NCBI GenBank assembly: GCA_031548365.1
Contig: JAVBRD010000001.1
Location: 1-64,000 of the forward strand
Direction: 5' to 3'
Length of the DNA stretch: 64,000 bases
Origin: JAVBRD01 sp031548365
GTDB lineage: Bacteria > Bacillota > Clostridia > Christensenellales > UBA1750
Under the pieces are notes generated by a model. It saw only the letters and a program-made list of their open reading frames with translations. It was not told where the DNA came from and ran no database searches. Shown here one piece after another: positions 17,069 through 26,220 of this stretch; position 1 is the stretch's first letter; each line of letters starts with the position of its first letter. A program made the position numbers and the translations under genes.

Positions 17069-20000
17069 TTGAACAAGCAGGTCGACTGGCAAAATCCGGG
17101 TCTGCTCCAGATCAACCGTGAGCCGGCGCGCGCGAGCCGTGTACCCTACCACAGCGCGGAAGCCGCCGTCGCCGGCGACTACGGGCTCTCCGCGTACTAC
17201 AAGCTGCTCAACGGCACGTGGAACTTCTCGTATGTCGCGCGCGCCGACGAAGTGCCCGACAACTTCCACGCGGTCGATTACCCCGAGGCCGCGTCGTGGG
17301 ACGAGATGCCCGTGCCCGGCTGCTGGCAGCTCTACGGCTACGATGTCCCGCAGTACACCAACGTCAACTTCCCTTTCCCGTGCGACCCGCCCTACGTCCC
17401 GGACGACAACCCTGTGGGGCTTTACCGCCGCGAGTTCACCGTTCCTGAAAAATGGAGCGGCCGCCAGCTTTTCCTGAATTTCGACGGCGTGGATTCGTGC
17501 TACTATGTCTACGTCAACGGCCAGCTCGCGGGCTTTTCCAAAGTGCCGCACATGCCCGCCGAGTTCAACATCACGCGGCTTGCGCAGCCGGGCGTCAACC
17601 TTGTCGCGGTCGAGGTGTTCAAATGGTGTGACGGCAGCTACCTTGAGGATCAGGACTGCTGGCGCATGTCGGGCATCTTCCGCGACGTCTACCTGCTGGG
17701 CGTGCCGGAAATGAGCGTGCGCGACGTGCGCGCCGACGCGCAGCTCACGAAAAATTACAAGGACGGCGTCCTGAAGCTGGACGTGGACGTCCACAATTAC
17801 TCGCGCTATGTCTGCTCGGACGGCTACGCGCTCAACGTAAGGCTCCTCGACGCGGCGGGAACCGCCGTGAAAACGAAGTCCATCAAAGACATCCGCGTGG
17901 ACGCGGGTTACGAAGAGACTTACAGCGTGGAAATCACGGTTAAGGACGTTCAGCGCTGGACGGCGGAGACGCCCAACCTTTACACGGCCGTTGTGGCGCT
18001 GGAGCACGGGGACGCACCCCCGGTCATCCACAGCGTGAGCGTCGGCTTTAGAACGGTGGAAATCCGTGACCAGCAGTTCCTGGTCAACGGCGTGCCCATC
18101 AAGTTCAAAGGCGTCAACCGCCACGACACCAACCCCGATCTGGGCCACACGGTGTCCATCGACGCCATGGTCAAAGACATTACGCTCATGAAACAACACA
18201 ACATCAACGCCGTGCGCACCAGCCACTACCCCAACGACCCGCGCTGGCTCGACCTGTGCGACCGTTACGGCCTATTCGTTATCGACGAAGCCGACCTTGA
18301 GAGCCACGGCACGCACCCTTGCGGCGACTACAACTGGATGCCCAAAGTACCCGAGTACGAGGCGGCGTTCATCGACCGCGGTGTGCGCATGGTGATGCGT
18401 GACCGCAACCACCCCTCCATCGTGATGTGGTCGCTCGGGAACGAGGCGGGCTACGGCCCCAACCACGACGCGATGGCGGCGGCCATGCGCGAGCTGGATG
18501 TCACGCGTCCCATCCACTACGAGCGCGCCTACGAAGCGGCGGTCGTCGACGTGGTGTCCGTGATGTACCACTCCGTGGAGCGCCTTATCGAAGAGGGCAA
18601 AAAAACCGATCCGCGCCCCTTCTTCCTGTGCGAGTACGCGCACGCCATGGGCAACGGACCGGGGAACCTGAAGGAATACTGGGACGCCATCTACGGCTGC
18701 AAGCGGCTGATCGGCGGCTGCGTGTGGGAGTGGGCCGACCACGGCCTGCGCTTTGTCACCGACGCCGGCGCGCTCGATTACGCGTATGGGGGGGATTTCG
18801 GCGATACCCCCAATGACAAGAATTTTTGCTGCGACGGCCTGACGTGGCCCGACCGCACGCCCCACACCGGTTTAATCGAGTACAAGAAGATCCTCGAGCC
18901 CATCCGCGTGACGGGAATCGACCTCGCCAAGGGAGCGGTCGAAATCCGCAACATGCTCTTCTATACCCCCGCCGACAAGTTCGCGGCTTACTGGCGCGTG
19001 GTGCGCGACGCGAAGACCGTGGAGCAGGGCGAGTTTGCCCTGCCCGCCATCGCGCCGGGCGAAAGCGCGCGGGTCCTCCTGCCGTATGCGCTCCCCAAGA
19101 CGGGCGAGTGCTTCCTTGAGCTTGTGTTCACGACCCGCGAGGAGACGCTCTGGTCTCCGCGCGGCTTTGTGCTCGCCGAGACGCAGCTCGCGCTGCCCGT
19201 CAAGGCCAAGGCCAGCGTCGTCGCCGAAGACGATATGAGCGACCTGGTGATCACGGAGAAAAACGGGCGGCTGATCGTCAACACAGAGAACGCGCTCATC
19301 GAGTTCGACCTCTCGCGCGGGCATTTGTGCGCTTGGGCGGCCAACGGCCAGACGCTGCTCGCCTCCCCGCTTGAGCCCAACCTGTTCCGCGCCTCCACCG
19401 ACAACGACCACCCGCGCGCCGAAAAGGAGTGGCTCCGCGCCGGCCTTGACAAGCTGCAAAAGCGGCTTGAATCGCTCGATATCGAGCCGCTGTCCAAGAA
19501 GGTGCTCAAGATCACATCCACGCACGTGCTCGCGCCGGTCGCCAAGCTCCCGGTCGCGCGCGTGACCATGACGTACACGGTGTTCGGCAACGACGACGTG
19601 CGCGTGGAGACCGCGTTTGAGCCCATCCTTCCCAAGGAAAAGATGCCCTATCTGCCGCGCCTGGGCCTCAAGTTCGCCATGCCCGACGACATCGACCAGA
19701 CGCAGTGGTACGGTCTCGGTCCGCACGAGAACTACGTCGACCGCCGCGAGAGCGCTAAAATAGGGCTGTATGCCGGGAGCGTGGAGGACCAGCACGTCCC
19801 GTACGTCATGCCCCAGGAAAATGGCGCCAAGACCCGCGTGCGCTGGGCGACCGTGACCGACCTGATGGGCAGCGGCCTGATGATCATCGGCGATAACGAG
19901 CTGACGTTCAGCGTCCACGACTACACCGATCAGGCGCTCTTCGAAGCGCAGCACAACACCGACATCGAGCGCGCGGGGCTGACGTGCGTATCGCTCGACC

Positions 20001-20164
20001 TTGAGCAGGGGGGCCTCGGCTCCAACTCGTGCGGGCCGGAGCCCATGGATCAATACCGGCTGTACTTCCTGAAAAAGCGAGAGTTCGCGTTCATCCTGCG
20101 TCCCCTGCGCCGCAACGCGTGCGAGCCCATGAACGTCTGGCGCGTGCGCCCGCCCAAGAAGTAA
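17069..20164 (+). CDS. lacZ: beta-galactosidase, glycoside hydrolase family 2
   Basis: About 1031 residues, the length and five-domain order of LacZ: jelly roll, immunoglobulin-like, TIM barrel, immunoglobulin-like, and a large beta-sandwich (Bgal_small_N type). The acid/base Glu is E459 in SLGNEAGYG and the nucleophile E522 in LCEYAHAMGNG; FKGVNRHD and VRTSHYPN are family hallmarks. It hydrolyses beta-galactosides such as lactose or galacto-oligosaccharides; lack of a signal peptide makes it cytoplasmic. TTG 17069 follows GGGAGG by eight bases; an in-frame ATG at 17030 has no site. No permease or repressor is adjacent. A strong hairpin follows. Confidence 0.93.
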   Translation: MNKQVDWQNPGLLQINREPARASRVPYHSAEAAVAGDYGLSAYYKLLNGTWNFSYVARADEVPDNFHAVDYPEAASWDEMPVPGCWQLYGYDVPQYTNVNFPFPCDPPYVPDDNPVGLYRREFTVPEKWSGRQLFLNFDGVDSCYYVYVNGQLAGFSKVPHMPAEFNITRLAQPGVNLVAVEVFKWCDGSYLEDQDCWRMSGIFRDVYLLGVPEMSVRDVRADAQLTKNYKDGVLKLDVDVHNYSRYVCSDGYALNVRLLDAAGTAVKTKSIKDIRVDAGYEETYSVEITVKDVQRWTAETPNLYTAVVALEHGDAPPVIHSVSVGFRTVEIRDQQFLVNGVPIKFKGVNRHDTNPDLGHTVSIDAMVKDITLMKQHNINAVRTSHYPNDPRWLDLCDRYGLFVIDEADLESHGTHPCGDYNWMPKVPEYEAAFIDRGVRMVMRDRNHPSIVMWSLGNEAGYGPNHDAMAAAMRELDVTRPIHYERAYEAAVVDVVSVMYHSVERLIEEGKKTDPRPFFLCEYAHAMGNGPGNLKEYWDAIYGCKRLIGGCVWEWADHGLRFVTDAGALDYAYGGDFGDTPNDKNFCCDGLTWPDRTPHTGLIEYKKILEPIRVTGIDLAKGAVEIRNMLFYTPADKFAAYWRVVRDAKTVEQGEFALPAIAPGESARVLLPYALPKTGECFLELVFTTREETLWSPRGFVLAETQLALPVKAKASVVAEDDMSDLVITEKNGRLIVNTENALIEFDLSRGHLCAWAANGQTLLASPLEPNLFRASTDNDHPRAEKEWLRAGLDKLQKRLESLDIEPLSKKVLKITSTHVLAPVAKLPVARVTMTYTVFGNDDVRVETAFEPILPKEKMPYLPRLGLKFAMPDDIDQTQWYGLGPHENYVDRRESAKIGLYAGSVEDQHVPYVMPQENGAKTRVRWATVTDLMGSGLMIIGDNELTFSVHDYTDQALFEAQHNTDIERAGLTCVSLDLEQGGLGSNSCGPEPMDQYRLYFLKKREFAFILRPLRRNACEPMNVWRVRPPKK

Positions 20165-20179
20165 TGCCTTGCCTCCCCG

Positions 20180-20220
20180 CGTTCGGTTCGCCGCGATACG
20201 CGGTGAACCGAACGTTGTAT
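20180..20220 (+). terminator. terminator after lacZ
   Basis: A 15-bp stem with one G-U pair (20180-20194 with 20200-20214, loop GATAC) followed by TTGTAT. Very stable, with a weak T-tract. Confidence 0.75.
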
Positions 20221-20259
20221 GGGCGCAGGAAATTACGCAATACATGACGGGGGATCGTT

Positions 20260-20913
20260 TTGAATACCGAAGCGCTGATAAACAGTCTAAAGGGCATATT
20301 TGAAGATGAGACTCTTTTTGGTTTCGCGAAAATCGACGCAAAATTAGCGCTGGAAGCAAGTTGCAAATGTGCTGTAGTTACTCTCTTGCCCTATCCTGAT
20401 CTTGAATACAAATACAATCCGATTGAATACTATCAAATGCTTGAAGAACTTCGAAAAAAGCATTGCGAAAAGTTGGATATTTTCAAGTGCTTTCTTCAGG
20501 AAAACAAAGTGAGGTATGCTATTCCACCGGCTTCCCCCAAAAATGACGGCCGGCATTTTGCCGAGTTTTCGTATAAGTGGGCGGCAATTCACGCCGGACT
20601 CGGATTTATTGGCAAGAATGATGTGTTTGTAAGCAAAAAATTTGCGCAGCGCGTTCGTATTTCTTGTTTGTTGGTCGATTTTGCTTTGCCGGTATATACT
20701 GGTGAAATGGTAAGCGAGTGCGCATCATGTGATTTATGTGTCAAATCCTGTCCTCATGGCTATGTTTCCGGTCTCACATGGCACAAAGAAATAAAACGCA
20801 GTGAGCTTGTTGATTACATGAAGTGTTCCTTGATGAGCAAACATGAGGGCGCAGGCGCACATTATTCATGCGCGCATTGTTCTTTGGCATGTACGTATCC
20901 AAAACATCTATAA
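20260..20913 (+). CDS. QueG-like iron-sulfur protein, function unknown
   Basis: A 217-residue protein resembling epoxyqueuosine reductase QueG: YKWAAIHAGLGFIGKN matches the QueG region before the Fe-S domain. The first cluster motif is C154-x2-C-x2-C-x3-C164-P. The second is irregular, with candidate ligands C189, C204, C207 and C211, ending in CTYP instead of CP, only six residues from the end. QueG itself is longer, so this is a short relative, and genuine queuosine function is doubtful. TTG 20260 follows a GGGGGA site. The DNA is markedly A/T-richer than its surroundings, like the 16209 gene, suggesting transfer. Confidence 0.75.
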   Translation: MNTEALINSLKGIFEDETLFGFAKIDAKLALEASCKCAVVTLLPYPDLEYKYNPIEYYQMLEELRKKHCEKLDIFKCFLQENKVRYAIPPASPKNDGRHFAEFSYKWAAIHAGLGFIGKNDVFVSKKFAQRVRISCLLVDFALPVYTGEMVSECASCDLCVKSCPHGYVSGLTWHKEIKRSELVDYMKCSLMSKHEGAGAHYSCAHCSLACTYPKHL

Positions 20914-20978
20914 CAACCCTTTCAATAGTTCGCAAAGCCCAATGACATTCCCGATCAACCCCAAAGGAGTGACCGCCC

Positions 20979-21836
20979 ATGCCCGCGATGCTGGTCGCCA
21001 CATGGAAGCCCGCGTTTCCCGCCGTTGAAAGGCTCGCGCCCCTGCTCGCCTCGCGCGCGATATCACCCGCTGATGCCGTGGAGCAGGTGTGCATCCACGT
21101 CGAGGACGACCCGAACGATCACTCTGTGGGCTATGGCGGCCATCCCAACGCGAACGGCGTGATGGAGCTGGACGGCGCGTTCATGGACGGCGCGACGTAT
21201 GACATCGGCGCGGTGTGCGGGCTTGTCGGCTTTGCGCACCCGGTGTCCGTGGCCCGCGCGGTGATGGAGAAAACTCCGCACAACCTGCTGGTCGGCCAAG
21301 GCGCGATGGATTTCGCGCGCGAGCACGGCTTTGCTGAACGCGATAATCTCACGCCTGAGGAGCAGGAACTCTACCTCGCGTGGAAAGCAAAACAGGCCGG
21401 GAAGCCGCCCGCGCACGACACCGTATGCGCCATCGCGCTCGCTGCGGACGGCCACATCATGATCGGCTGCTCAACAAGCGGCCTTGCTTACAAGCTCCCG
21501 GGGCGCGCGAGCGACACCTGCGTTCCCGGCGCCGGCTTCTTCTGCGACGACCGCGTAGGCGGGGCCGTGGCGACGGGCCGGGGCGAGGAGATCATGAAAG
21601 GGTGCCTCTCCCGCGTGGCGTTCGACCTGATGGCGCAGGGCGCGTCCCCCGAGCGGGCCGCCCGCGAAGCCATCGCCCGGCTCAAAGCGCGCTACACCAT
21701 CTCCGGCGAAGTCGCGGTGCTCTGCCTAGACAAGTTCGGGCGCTTCGGCGGCGCGGCTAACCATGACTTTTTCGCCGCGTCCGTAGGCGGAGAAGGGTTC
21801 GCGCCGCGCGTTGTGACTTACCCTGTCCGCGTTTAA
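20979..21836 (+). CDS. N(4)-(beta-N-acetylglucosaminyl)-L-asparaginase-type Ntn hydrolase
   Basis: A 285-residue asparaginase-2 family precursor. Autocleavage should occur before T148 in HDTVCAIAL, giving an alpha chain (1-147) and a beta chain whose N-terminal Thr is the nucleophile. The beta chain has STSGLAYKLPGR and GAVATGRGE, the substrate-binding segments of glycosylasparaginases. Such enzymes cleave GlcNAc-Asn, the last step in degrading N-linked glycoproteins; isoaspartyl peptidases share the fold. AAAGGAGTG precedes ATG 20979. No signal peptide is visible. The ThuA-like gene follows after 66 bp, and a NagA gene elsewhere in the window could use the GlcNAc pathway downstream. Confidence 0.82.
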   Translation: MPAMLVATWKPAFPAVERLAPLLASRAISPADAVEQVCIHVEDDPNDHSVGYGGHPNANGVMELDGAFMDGATYDIGAVCGLVGFAHPVSVARAVMEKTPHNLLVGQGAMDFAREHGFAERDNLTPEEQELYLAWKAKQAGKPPAHDTVCAIALAADGHIMIGCSTSGLAYKLPGRASDTCVPGAGFFCDDRVGGAVATGRGEEIMKGCLSRVAFDLMAQGASPERAAREAIARLKARYTISGEVAVLCLDKFGRFGGAANHDFFAASVGGEGFAPRVVTYPVRV

Positions 21837-21902
21837 GCGCGCGCTGAAAGCCGCTCACGTTGAAACGGGACACGCATCGAATAACCGATAGGAGTGAGAC
21901 GC

Positions 21903-22622
21903 ATGGCCATCCGTCTGACCATCTGGAACGAGTTCGTCCACGAGCAGCGCAACGAGAAGGTCCGGGCGATCTACCCAAGCGGGATGCACGGCGCGCTGGC
22001 CGAACACCTCGCTTCGCCCGATCTCATCATTCGGACCGCCACGCTTGACCAGCCCGAACACGGCCTGACCGACGAAGTCCTCGCCGAGACCGACGTCCTG
22101 ACTTGGTGGGGGCACACCGCACACCACCACGTGAGCGACGAGGTGGTCGCCCGCGTTATCGAGCGCGTGCATCAGGGCATGGGTCTGATCGTCCTGCACT
22201 CGGGCCACGCGAGCAAGATATTCAAAAAGCTCATGGGCACGCCCACCAACTGTTTGAGCTGGCGCGAGGACAACGAAAAAGAGCGCCTTTGGGTGACCGC
22301 GCCCGGTCATCCCATCGCGGCGGGGCTTGGCGAGCACTTCGATATCCCCGCCGACGAAACCTACGCTGAGCCCTTCGGCATCCCACAGCCCGAGACGCTG
22401 GTGTTCATCACCTGGTACCCGGGCGGCGAGGTCTTCCGCAGCGGGTGCTGCTACACGCGCGGCGCGGGCCGCGTCTTCTACTTCCAGCCCGGTCATGAGA
22501 CGTTCCCTGTCTATCACCAGCCCGAGGTCATCCGCGTGATCGGGAACGCCGTGCGCTGGGCCGCGCCATCCCGTCCGCCGTACGCGTACATATCCACGCA
22601 CATACAGCGGCTGGAGCCGTAG
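21903..22622 (+). CDS. ThuA-like protein (trehalose-utilisation family)
   Basis: A 239-residue protein with a class I glutamine-amidotransferase-like (flavodoxin-like) fold typical of ThuA: VLTWWGHTAHHHV, then LIVLHSGHASKIF, then FYFQPGHET near the end. ThuA proteins act in oxidation of trehalose and related disaccharides with ThuB-type dehydrogenases, but their exact chemistry is uncertain. AGGAG precedes ATG 21903 by eight bases; an in-frame GTG at 21894 is less likely. It probably forms an operon with the Ntn hydrolase and ends at a bidirectional terminator. Confidence 0.83.
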   Translation: MAIRLTIWNEFVHEQRNEKVRAIYPSGMHGALAEHLASPDLIIRTATLDQPEHGLTDEVLAETDVLTWWGHTAHHHVSDEVVARVIERVHQGMGLIVLHSGHASKIFKKLMGTPTNCLSWREDNEKERLWVTAPGHPIAAGLGEHFDIPADETYAEPFGIPQPETLVFITWYPGGEVFRSGCCYTRGAGRVFYFQPGHETFPVYHQPEVIRVIGNAVRWAAPSRPPYAYISTHIQRLEP

Positions 22623-22650
22623 GGCGCGGGAGCATCTTCCGATAACAAGC

Positions 22651-22692
22651 AAAAGCGTGCGGTTGGCGATATCGCCACTCCGCACGCTTTTT
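22651..22692. terminator. bidirectional terminator between convergent genes
   Basis: AAAAGCGTGCGG (22651-22662) pairs with CCGCACGCTTTT (22680-22691), with an inner TGGCGATATCGCCA dyad. Flanking A4 and T5 runs give each strand a T-tract, serving the ThuA-like gene and the FAD oxidoreductase. Confidence 0.9.
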
Positions 22693-22709
22693 GGGTTCAC
22701 ATTCCGATA

Positions 22710-24023
22710 TTACGGCAGATATGCGCCTTCCTCGCGCAATCTGGCGCGCAGCCTCGCCACGTCCACGTCGTGAACGCTCACGTTTGCCGCACTCGCGAGC
22801 GCGGCGGCAAGGCCCGCGGCTTCGCCCGTGCACAGCGCGGGCGGCATCACGCGCACGCTGCCCTGAATCGCGCGGTCGCAGGAGATGGCTCGCCCCGCGA
22901 CAAGCACATTGCTAAGCCCTTTGGGCGTCAGGCAGCGGTACGGCACGCCGTAGGATTCGCCCGGGCTGTAGCGTCCATACGCGGCGGCTTCGGATTCCTT
23001 TTTCTCAACCGCGCTGCGCCTGGAGTGGATATCCACATAGTAGGAACAGCGGCAGATCTCATCCTCAAAGGAGCGGCGCGCGAGGTAATCCTCTCCCGTG
23101 AGCATGTAGTCGCCCACCACGCGACGCGTTTCACGCACGCCCAGCAAGGACGCCGTGTTGACCAGGTACGCGTTGGCGTACGCGCGGTGCTTCCTCGCGA
23201 ACGCGATCTGGAACTGGCGCGCGATCTTGCGGCCCGTGATGTACGCTTTGGACAAAGAGGCGGGATCCGTTCCATCCGCCCAAACATGCCCCGCGTTGAA
23301 GGTGACCGTACCCGGGCCGACGTGGACATCGCACACGTGGCGGTCGCGGATCAGGTCAAACTCCGGGTCTTCCATGATCTCGTGAATCGGGCTTGTCTTG
23401 TAGGCCGGGTGAATCTTGGTTTCCACATTGAGCGCGTACTCGTCAACATTGACGAGCGTGAAGCAGTGCGTGGCTGCCTGCATGTCGCCCGTCTGGTCGT
23501 CACCCTTCAAGTATTCCGCGCCCGCCCACGCGCACAGGTCGGCGTCCCCGGTCGCGTCCACGTAGACCTTGGCGCGGTACGCGGTCACGCCCGCTTTGTT
23601 GGAGACGATGAGCGCGCCCACGCGGCCCTCCGAGGTGTCCACGCCGATGAGCGACGTACCGAACAGCACATCCGCGCCCGCGCCTGTCACGAGATCGTCG
23701 TACACGCGCTTGAGCAGCTCAGCGTCGATGGGCACCCAGTCGAGGTTGTCCTTGGGAAAGTGGGGAACGCCGGGACGCGCCAGATCGTACACCGTTTTCG
23801 CGATGCCCCGGTAGATCATCTTTTCTTTGTCGGAGTACGGACACCAAGCAGGCACAAGCCCCGACGTGCCCATGCCGCCCAGAGCGCCCGTCCCCTCGAT
23901 CAGGAGCGTGCGCGCGCCTTCGCGGGCGGACGCGATGGCCGCCGCGCACCCCGAAGGCCCGCCGCCCGCCACAATGACATCGTACGTTTCATTGAGCGGG
24001 ACTTCCCGCTTAAACTCATACAT
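22710..24023 (-). CDS. FAD-dependent oxidoreductase (FAD_oxidored type)
   Basis: A 437-residue flavoprotein. The dinucleotide motif VAGGGPSGCAAAIASA (about residues 18-33) is followed by an acidic residue ending strand 2 (LLIEG), GALGGMGTSG and later VYVDATGDADL, which identify the FAD_oxidored family found in many sugar- and polyol-degrading clusters. The C-terminal LVAGRAISCDR closes the FAD site. No signal peptide or heme motif is present. The ATG lies inside the end of the upstream VOC gene (8-base overlap), so they are coupled. The substrate is unknown. Confidence 0.82.
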   Translation of the reverse strand: MYEFKREVPLNETYDVIVAGGGPSGCAAAIASAREGARTLLIEGTGALGGMGTSGLVPAWCPYSDKEKMIYRGIAKTVYDLARPGVPHFPKDNLDWVPIDAELLKRVYDDLVTGAGADVLFGTSLIGVDTSEGRVGALIVSNKAGVTAYRAKVYVDATGDADLCAWAGAEYLKGDDQTGDMQAATHCFTLVNVDEYALNVETKIHPAYKTSPIHEIMEDPEFDLIRDRHVCDVHVGPGTVTFNAGHVWADGTDPASLSKAYITGRKIARQFQIAFARKHRAYANAYLVNTASLLGVRETRRVVGDYMLTGEDYLARRSFEDEICRCSYYVDIHSRRSAVEKKESEAAAYGRYSPGESYGVPYRCLTPKGLSNVLVAGRAISCDRAIQGSVRVMPPALCTGEAAGLAAALASAANVSVHDVDVARLRARLREEGAYLP

Positions 24024-24453
24024 GGCCTTTCACACTCAGCCTTTCGTTGGCTTTGTACTGCATGGACGCGGGCAAAAGCTCCATGAACTCCAGTCTGTTG
24101 CCGTCAGGGTCCTTCGACCAGAACTGCTTGCAACCGGAGCGCCCGACCGTGATCTCGCGGTCGATGACCGCGCCGCGCGCCCGCAGCTCCTCAAACGACC
24201 TCTCGGCGTTGTCCACCTGAAAGCACAGGTGAACCGGGCCGATGGTCTTGGGACCGGGCGTGAACGCTTCCGTGCCGCCGGGGAAAATCTCAATGAACTG
24301 ATTGGGACCGATATAGAGGTAGATGGTGTCGCATACGCCCTCGGCGTTGTACATGCGAAACGCCTCCGTGATACCGACCACCTCGGTGTAGAACCTCGCG
24401 CTCTCCTCAATGTCGCGCGCGCGGATGGCCGTGTGTCCGATCCCTGTAACCAT
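24016..24453 (-). CDS. VOC-superfamily protein (glyoxalase/lyase fold)
   Basis: A 145-residue protein with paired beta-alpha-beta-beta-beta units. Candidate metal ligands are H7 (GIGHTAI), E55 (FIEIFPG), H74 (PVHLCF) and the Glu in NRLEFMEL near residue 120, the usual H/E quartet of glyoxalase I, epimerases and lactoylglutathione-type enzymes. GAGGGGG precedes ATG 24453. It is coupled to the FAD oxidoreductase and follows cvpA by 19 bp. Reaction cannot be fixed from the fold alone; an epimerase or lyase for the same substrate as the flavoprotein is an inference. Confidence 0.78.
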   Translation of the reverse strand: MVTGIGHTAIRARDIEESARFYTEVVGITEAFRMYNAEGVCDTIYLYIGPNQFIEIFPGGTEAFTPGPKTIGPVHLCFQVDNAERSFEELRARGAVIDREITVGRSGCKQFWSKDPDGNRLEFMELLPASMQYKANERLSVKGHV

Positions 24454-24472
24454 GGCGCATGCCCCCTCAAGC

Positions 24473-25174
24473 TTACTTAATCACCTTGTACAACGGGTTA
24501 TGCTCGTAGAAAATGGGCGCGCTCTTGGATGTGTCGATCTGTTCCCTGACCATGTCAACGGGCAGGACCGCGAGCACGATAGGGGCGATCAGGAAGAGCA
24601 CCATCACGATGATTACGCCGCGCGCAAGGCCCAGCGCGCCGCCCAGAATCGTGTCAAAGAACTTGAGCACGGGGAGCTTGCGCACCGCGTCCACGATCGC
24701 AATGACGAGCCAGAACGCGATTGTGCACGCGAAGAAAATGGCAATAAAACACAGCGCATTCAAAATGAACTGGCTGAGCGTTGCGTCGAAGTAGTCCGAG
24801 AGAGAAGCGTGCCCCAGCGCCTCAAACACCATGTTCTGTATGTTTTGCGGGATGAGCGCGTCAAAGGGCGGGGGCAGCGTGCCGGCTATCTCGGCGGCAG
24901 CGCCCGCCTGCTGCGGCGTCAGGGAGGCGACAGCCGCGTTGGCCAGCGCGGGATCCTGGATGTACGCCGAACCCTGCGTGTAGCTGAAAATCATATCCGC
25001 GATGCCCGTGTGCTCCGTAACCCACGCCGCGAGCGTCTTGTAAAACGTGGACGCGAGGAACCACGACGCGAAAAAGCTGATCAGGTTGAGCCCGGCAACC
25101 AAAAATCCCTGATACAGCCCGAATACCACGCTGACCCCAATGATGGCCAGCACGCAAAGATCCACAATGTTCAA
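24473..25174 (-). CDS. cvpA: CvpA family membrane protein
   Basis: A 233-residue integral membrane protein. Segments are near residues 5-22, 28-45, 135-160 and 180-205, the CvpA pattern of two N-terminal and two C-terminal helices; here a loop of about 90 residues separates them. The GLYQGFLVAGL and DTILGGALGLARG stretches match CvpA. In enterobacteria the protein is needed for colicin V production and bile tolerance; in Bacillota its role is general and unclear. TTG 25174 follows GAGGTGG. It lies 10 bp after nagA in the addA-mscL-nagA-cvpA run. Confidence 0.82.
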   Translation of the reverse strand: MNIVDLCVLAIIGVSVVFGLYQGFLVAGLNLISFFASWFLASTFYKTLAAWVTEHTGIADMIFSYTQGSAYIQDPALANAAVASLTPQQAGAAAEIAGTLPPPFDALIPQNIQNMVFEALGHASLSDYFDATLSQFILNALCFIAIFFACTIAFWLVIAIVDAVRKLPVLKFFDTILGGALGLARGVIIVMVLFLIAPIVLAVLPVDMVREQIDTSKSAPIFYEHNPLYKVIK

Positions 25175-25184
25175 GCATCCACCT

Positions 25185-26207
25185 CTATCCTTGATGGGCG
25201 AGTGTCCCGCCCACCCAAACTTTTATCGCGTGAAAATCACGCGTCCACAGGCATTCTCCAATCTCGGACGCGCCGCCATAGCCAATGAGCCGCGCGGGGA
25301 TATCGGACGCCATGAGCGCCGCGTCTCCTATCGGCACGCCGCCCATGGCGGACATGCGCCGCACCGCTTCATCGAGCGTGAGCGTCGATCCGGCGAGATT
25401 GCCCGCCGCGATGCGCGCCACGCCCTCCTTGACGATAACCTCTTCCGCGCCCAAAGCGTACGTGCCGTCGCCAAGCCCCGCGGCGGCCATGGCGTCGGAT
25501 ACCAGACAAACCCCGCCCGCGCCCTTCGCGCGCGCCGCGAGCGCAAGGATGGCCGGGTGCGTGTGCACGCCGTCCGCGATGAGCTCGCCCGTCACACGGT
25601 CGTCGGTGAGCGAGAAACCGAGCACGCCCGGTTCGCGGTGATGAAGCGCGCGCATGCCGTTGAAAAGATGCGTGGCGCTGCTCGCGCCCGCGTCCACAAC
25701 AGCGCGCGACTGGTCAAAGGTGGCGTTGGTGTGCGCGAGAGAGACCTGTATTCCGCGCGAAACAAGGTAACGCGTCAGCTCACGCGCGCCTTCCATCTCA
25801 GGTGCGAGGGACACGCGCTTCACGATACCCTCGTGCTCCCCCGCGAGCTCGCGGAACGCCTCCACCGTGGGCGGGCGCAGGAGTTCGGCGCGGTGCGCTC
25901 CCCTGTATGCGTCGCAGAAAAACACGCCCTCGATGTGCGCACCCAAAATGCGCGCTCCCACGGGTTTTTCACGCTGGCGCGCCATGCACGCGGCGATGTC
26001 GGCGAGTGCCGCGCTCATGGCGGGAAAAACAGCGGTGGCGAGCGTGGGGAGAAAACCCACGATACCGTGCCTGACAAGCCCCTGCGCCATCACGAGCGAC
26101 GCACCCTTTCCCTGGAGCGCGTCGACGCCGCCATAGCCGTGCGTGTGGATGTCGATCAGCCCGGGGCCGCGCAGGCCGCCGTCTGTATGAGCAAATTGAG
26201 TCTGCAT
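25185..26207 (-). CDS. nagA: N-acetylglucosamine-6-phosphate deacetylase, short N-terminus
   Basis: A 340-residue amidohydrolase that converts GlcNAc-6-phosphate to glucosamine-6-phosphate and acetate. Metal and catalytic motifs are present: IDIHTHGYGG, GAHIEG, SLAHTN, ATHLFNGM, GVHTHP and VSDAM. The usual proline of EGPF is Val here (EGVF). The chain starts about 45 residues later than typical NagA, so the N-terminal strand of the beta-sandwich is missing; longer in-frame ORF sequence upstream does not resemble it and would run into mscL. GGAGG lies five bases before ATG 26207. It shares the run with mscL (13 bp upstream) and cvpA. Likely functional, but the missing strand deserves attention. 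Confidence 0.82.
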   Translation of the reverse strand: MQTQFAHTDGGLRGPGLIDIHTHGYGGVDALQGKGASLVMAQGLVRHGIVGFLPTLATAVFPAMSAALADIAACMARQREKPVGARILGAHIEGVFFCDAYRGAHRAELLRPPTVEAFRELAGEHEGIVKRVSLAPEMEGARELTRYLVSRGIQVSLAHTNATFDQSRAVVDAGASSATHLFNGMRALHHREPGVLGFSLTDDRVTGELIADGVHTHPAILALAARAKGAGGVCLVSDAMAAAGLGDGTYALGAEEVIVKEGVARIAAGNLAGSTLTLDEAVRRMSAMGGVPIGDAALMASDIPARLIGYGGASEIGECLWTRDFHAIKVWVGGTLAHQG

Positions 26208-26220
26208 TATACCTCCGGCG

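Noticed and set aside
18872..20359. 495-residue open frame antisense to lacZ
   Set aside because: Shadow of the GH2 gene; spans the lacZ terminator and has no start signal.
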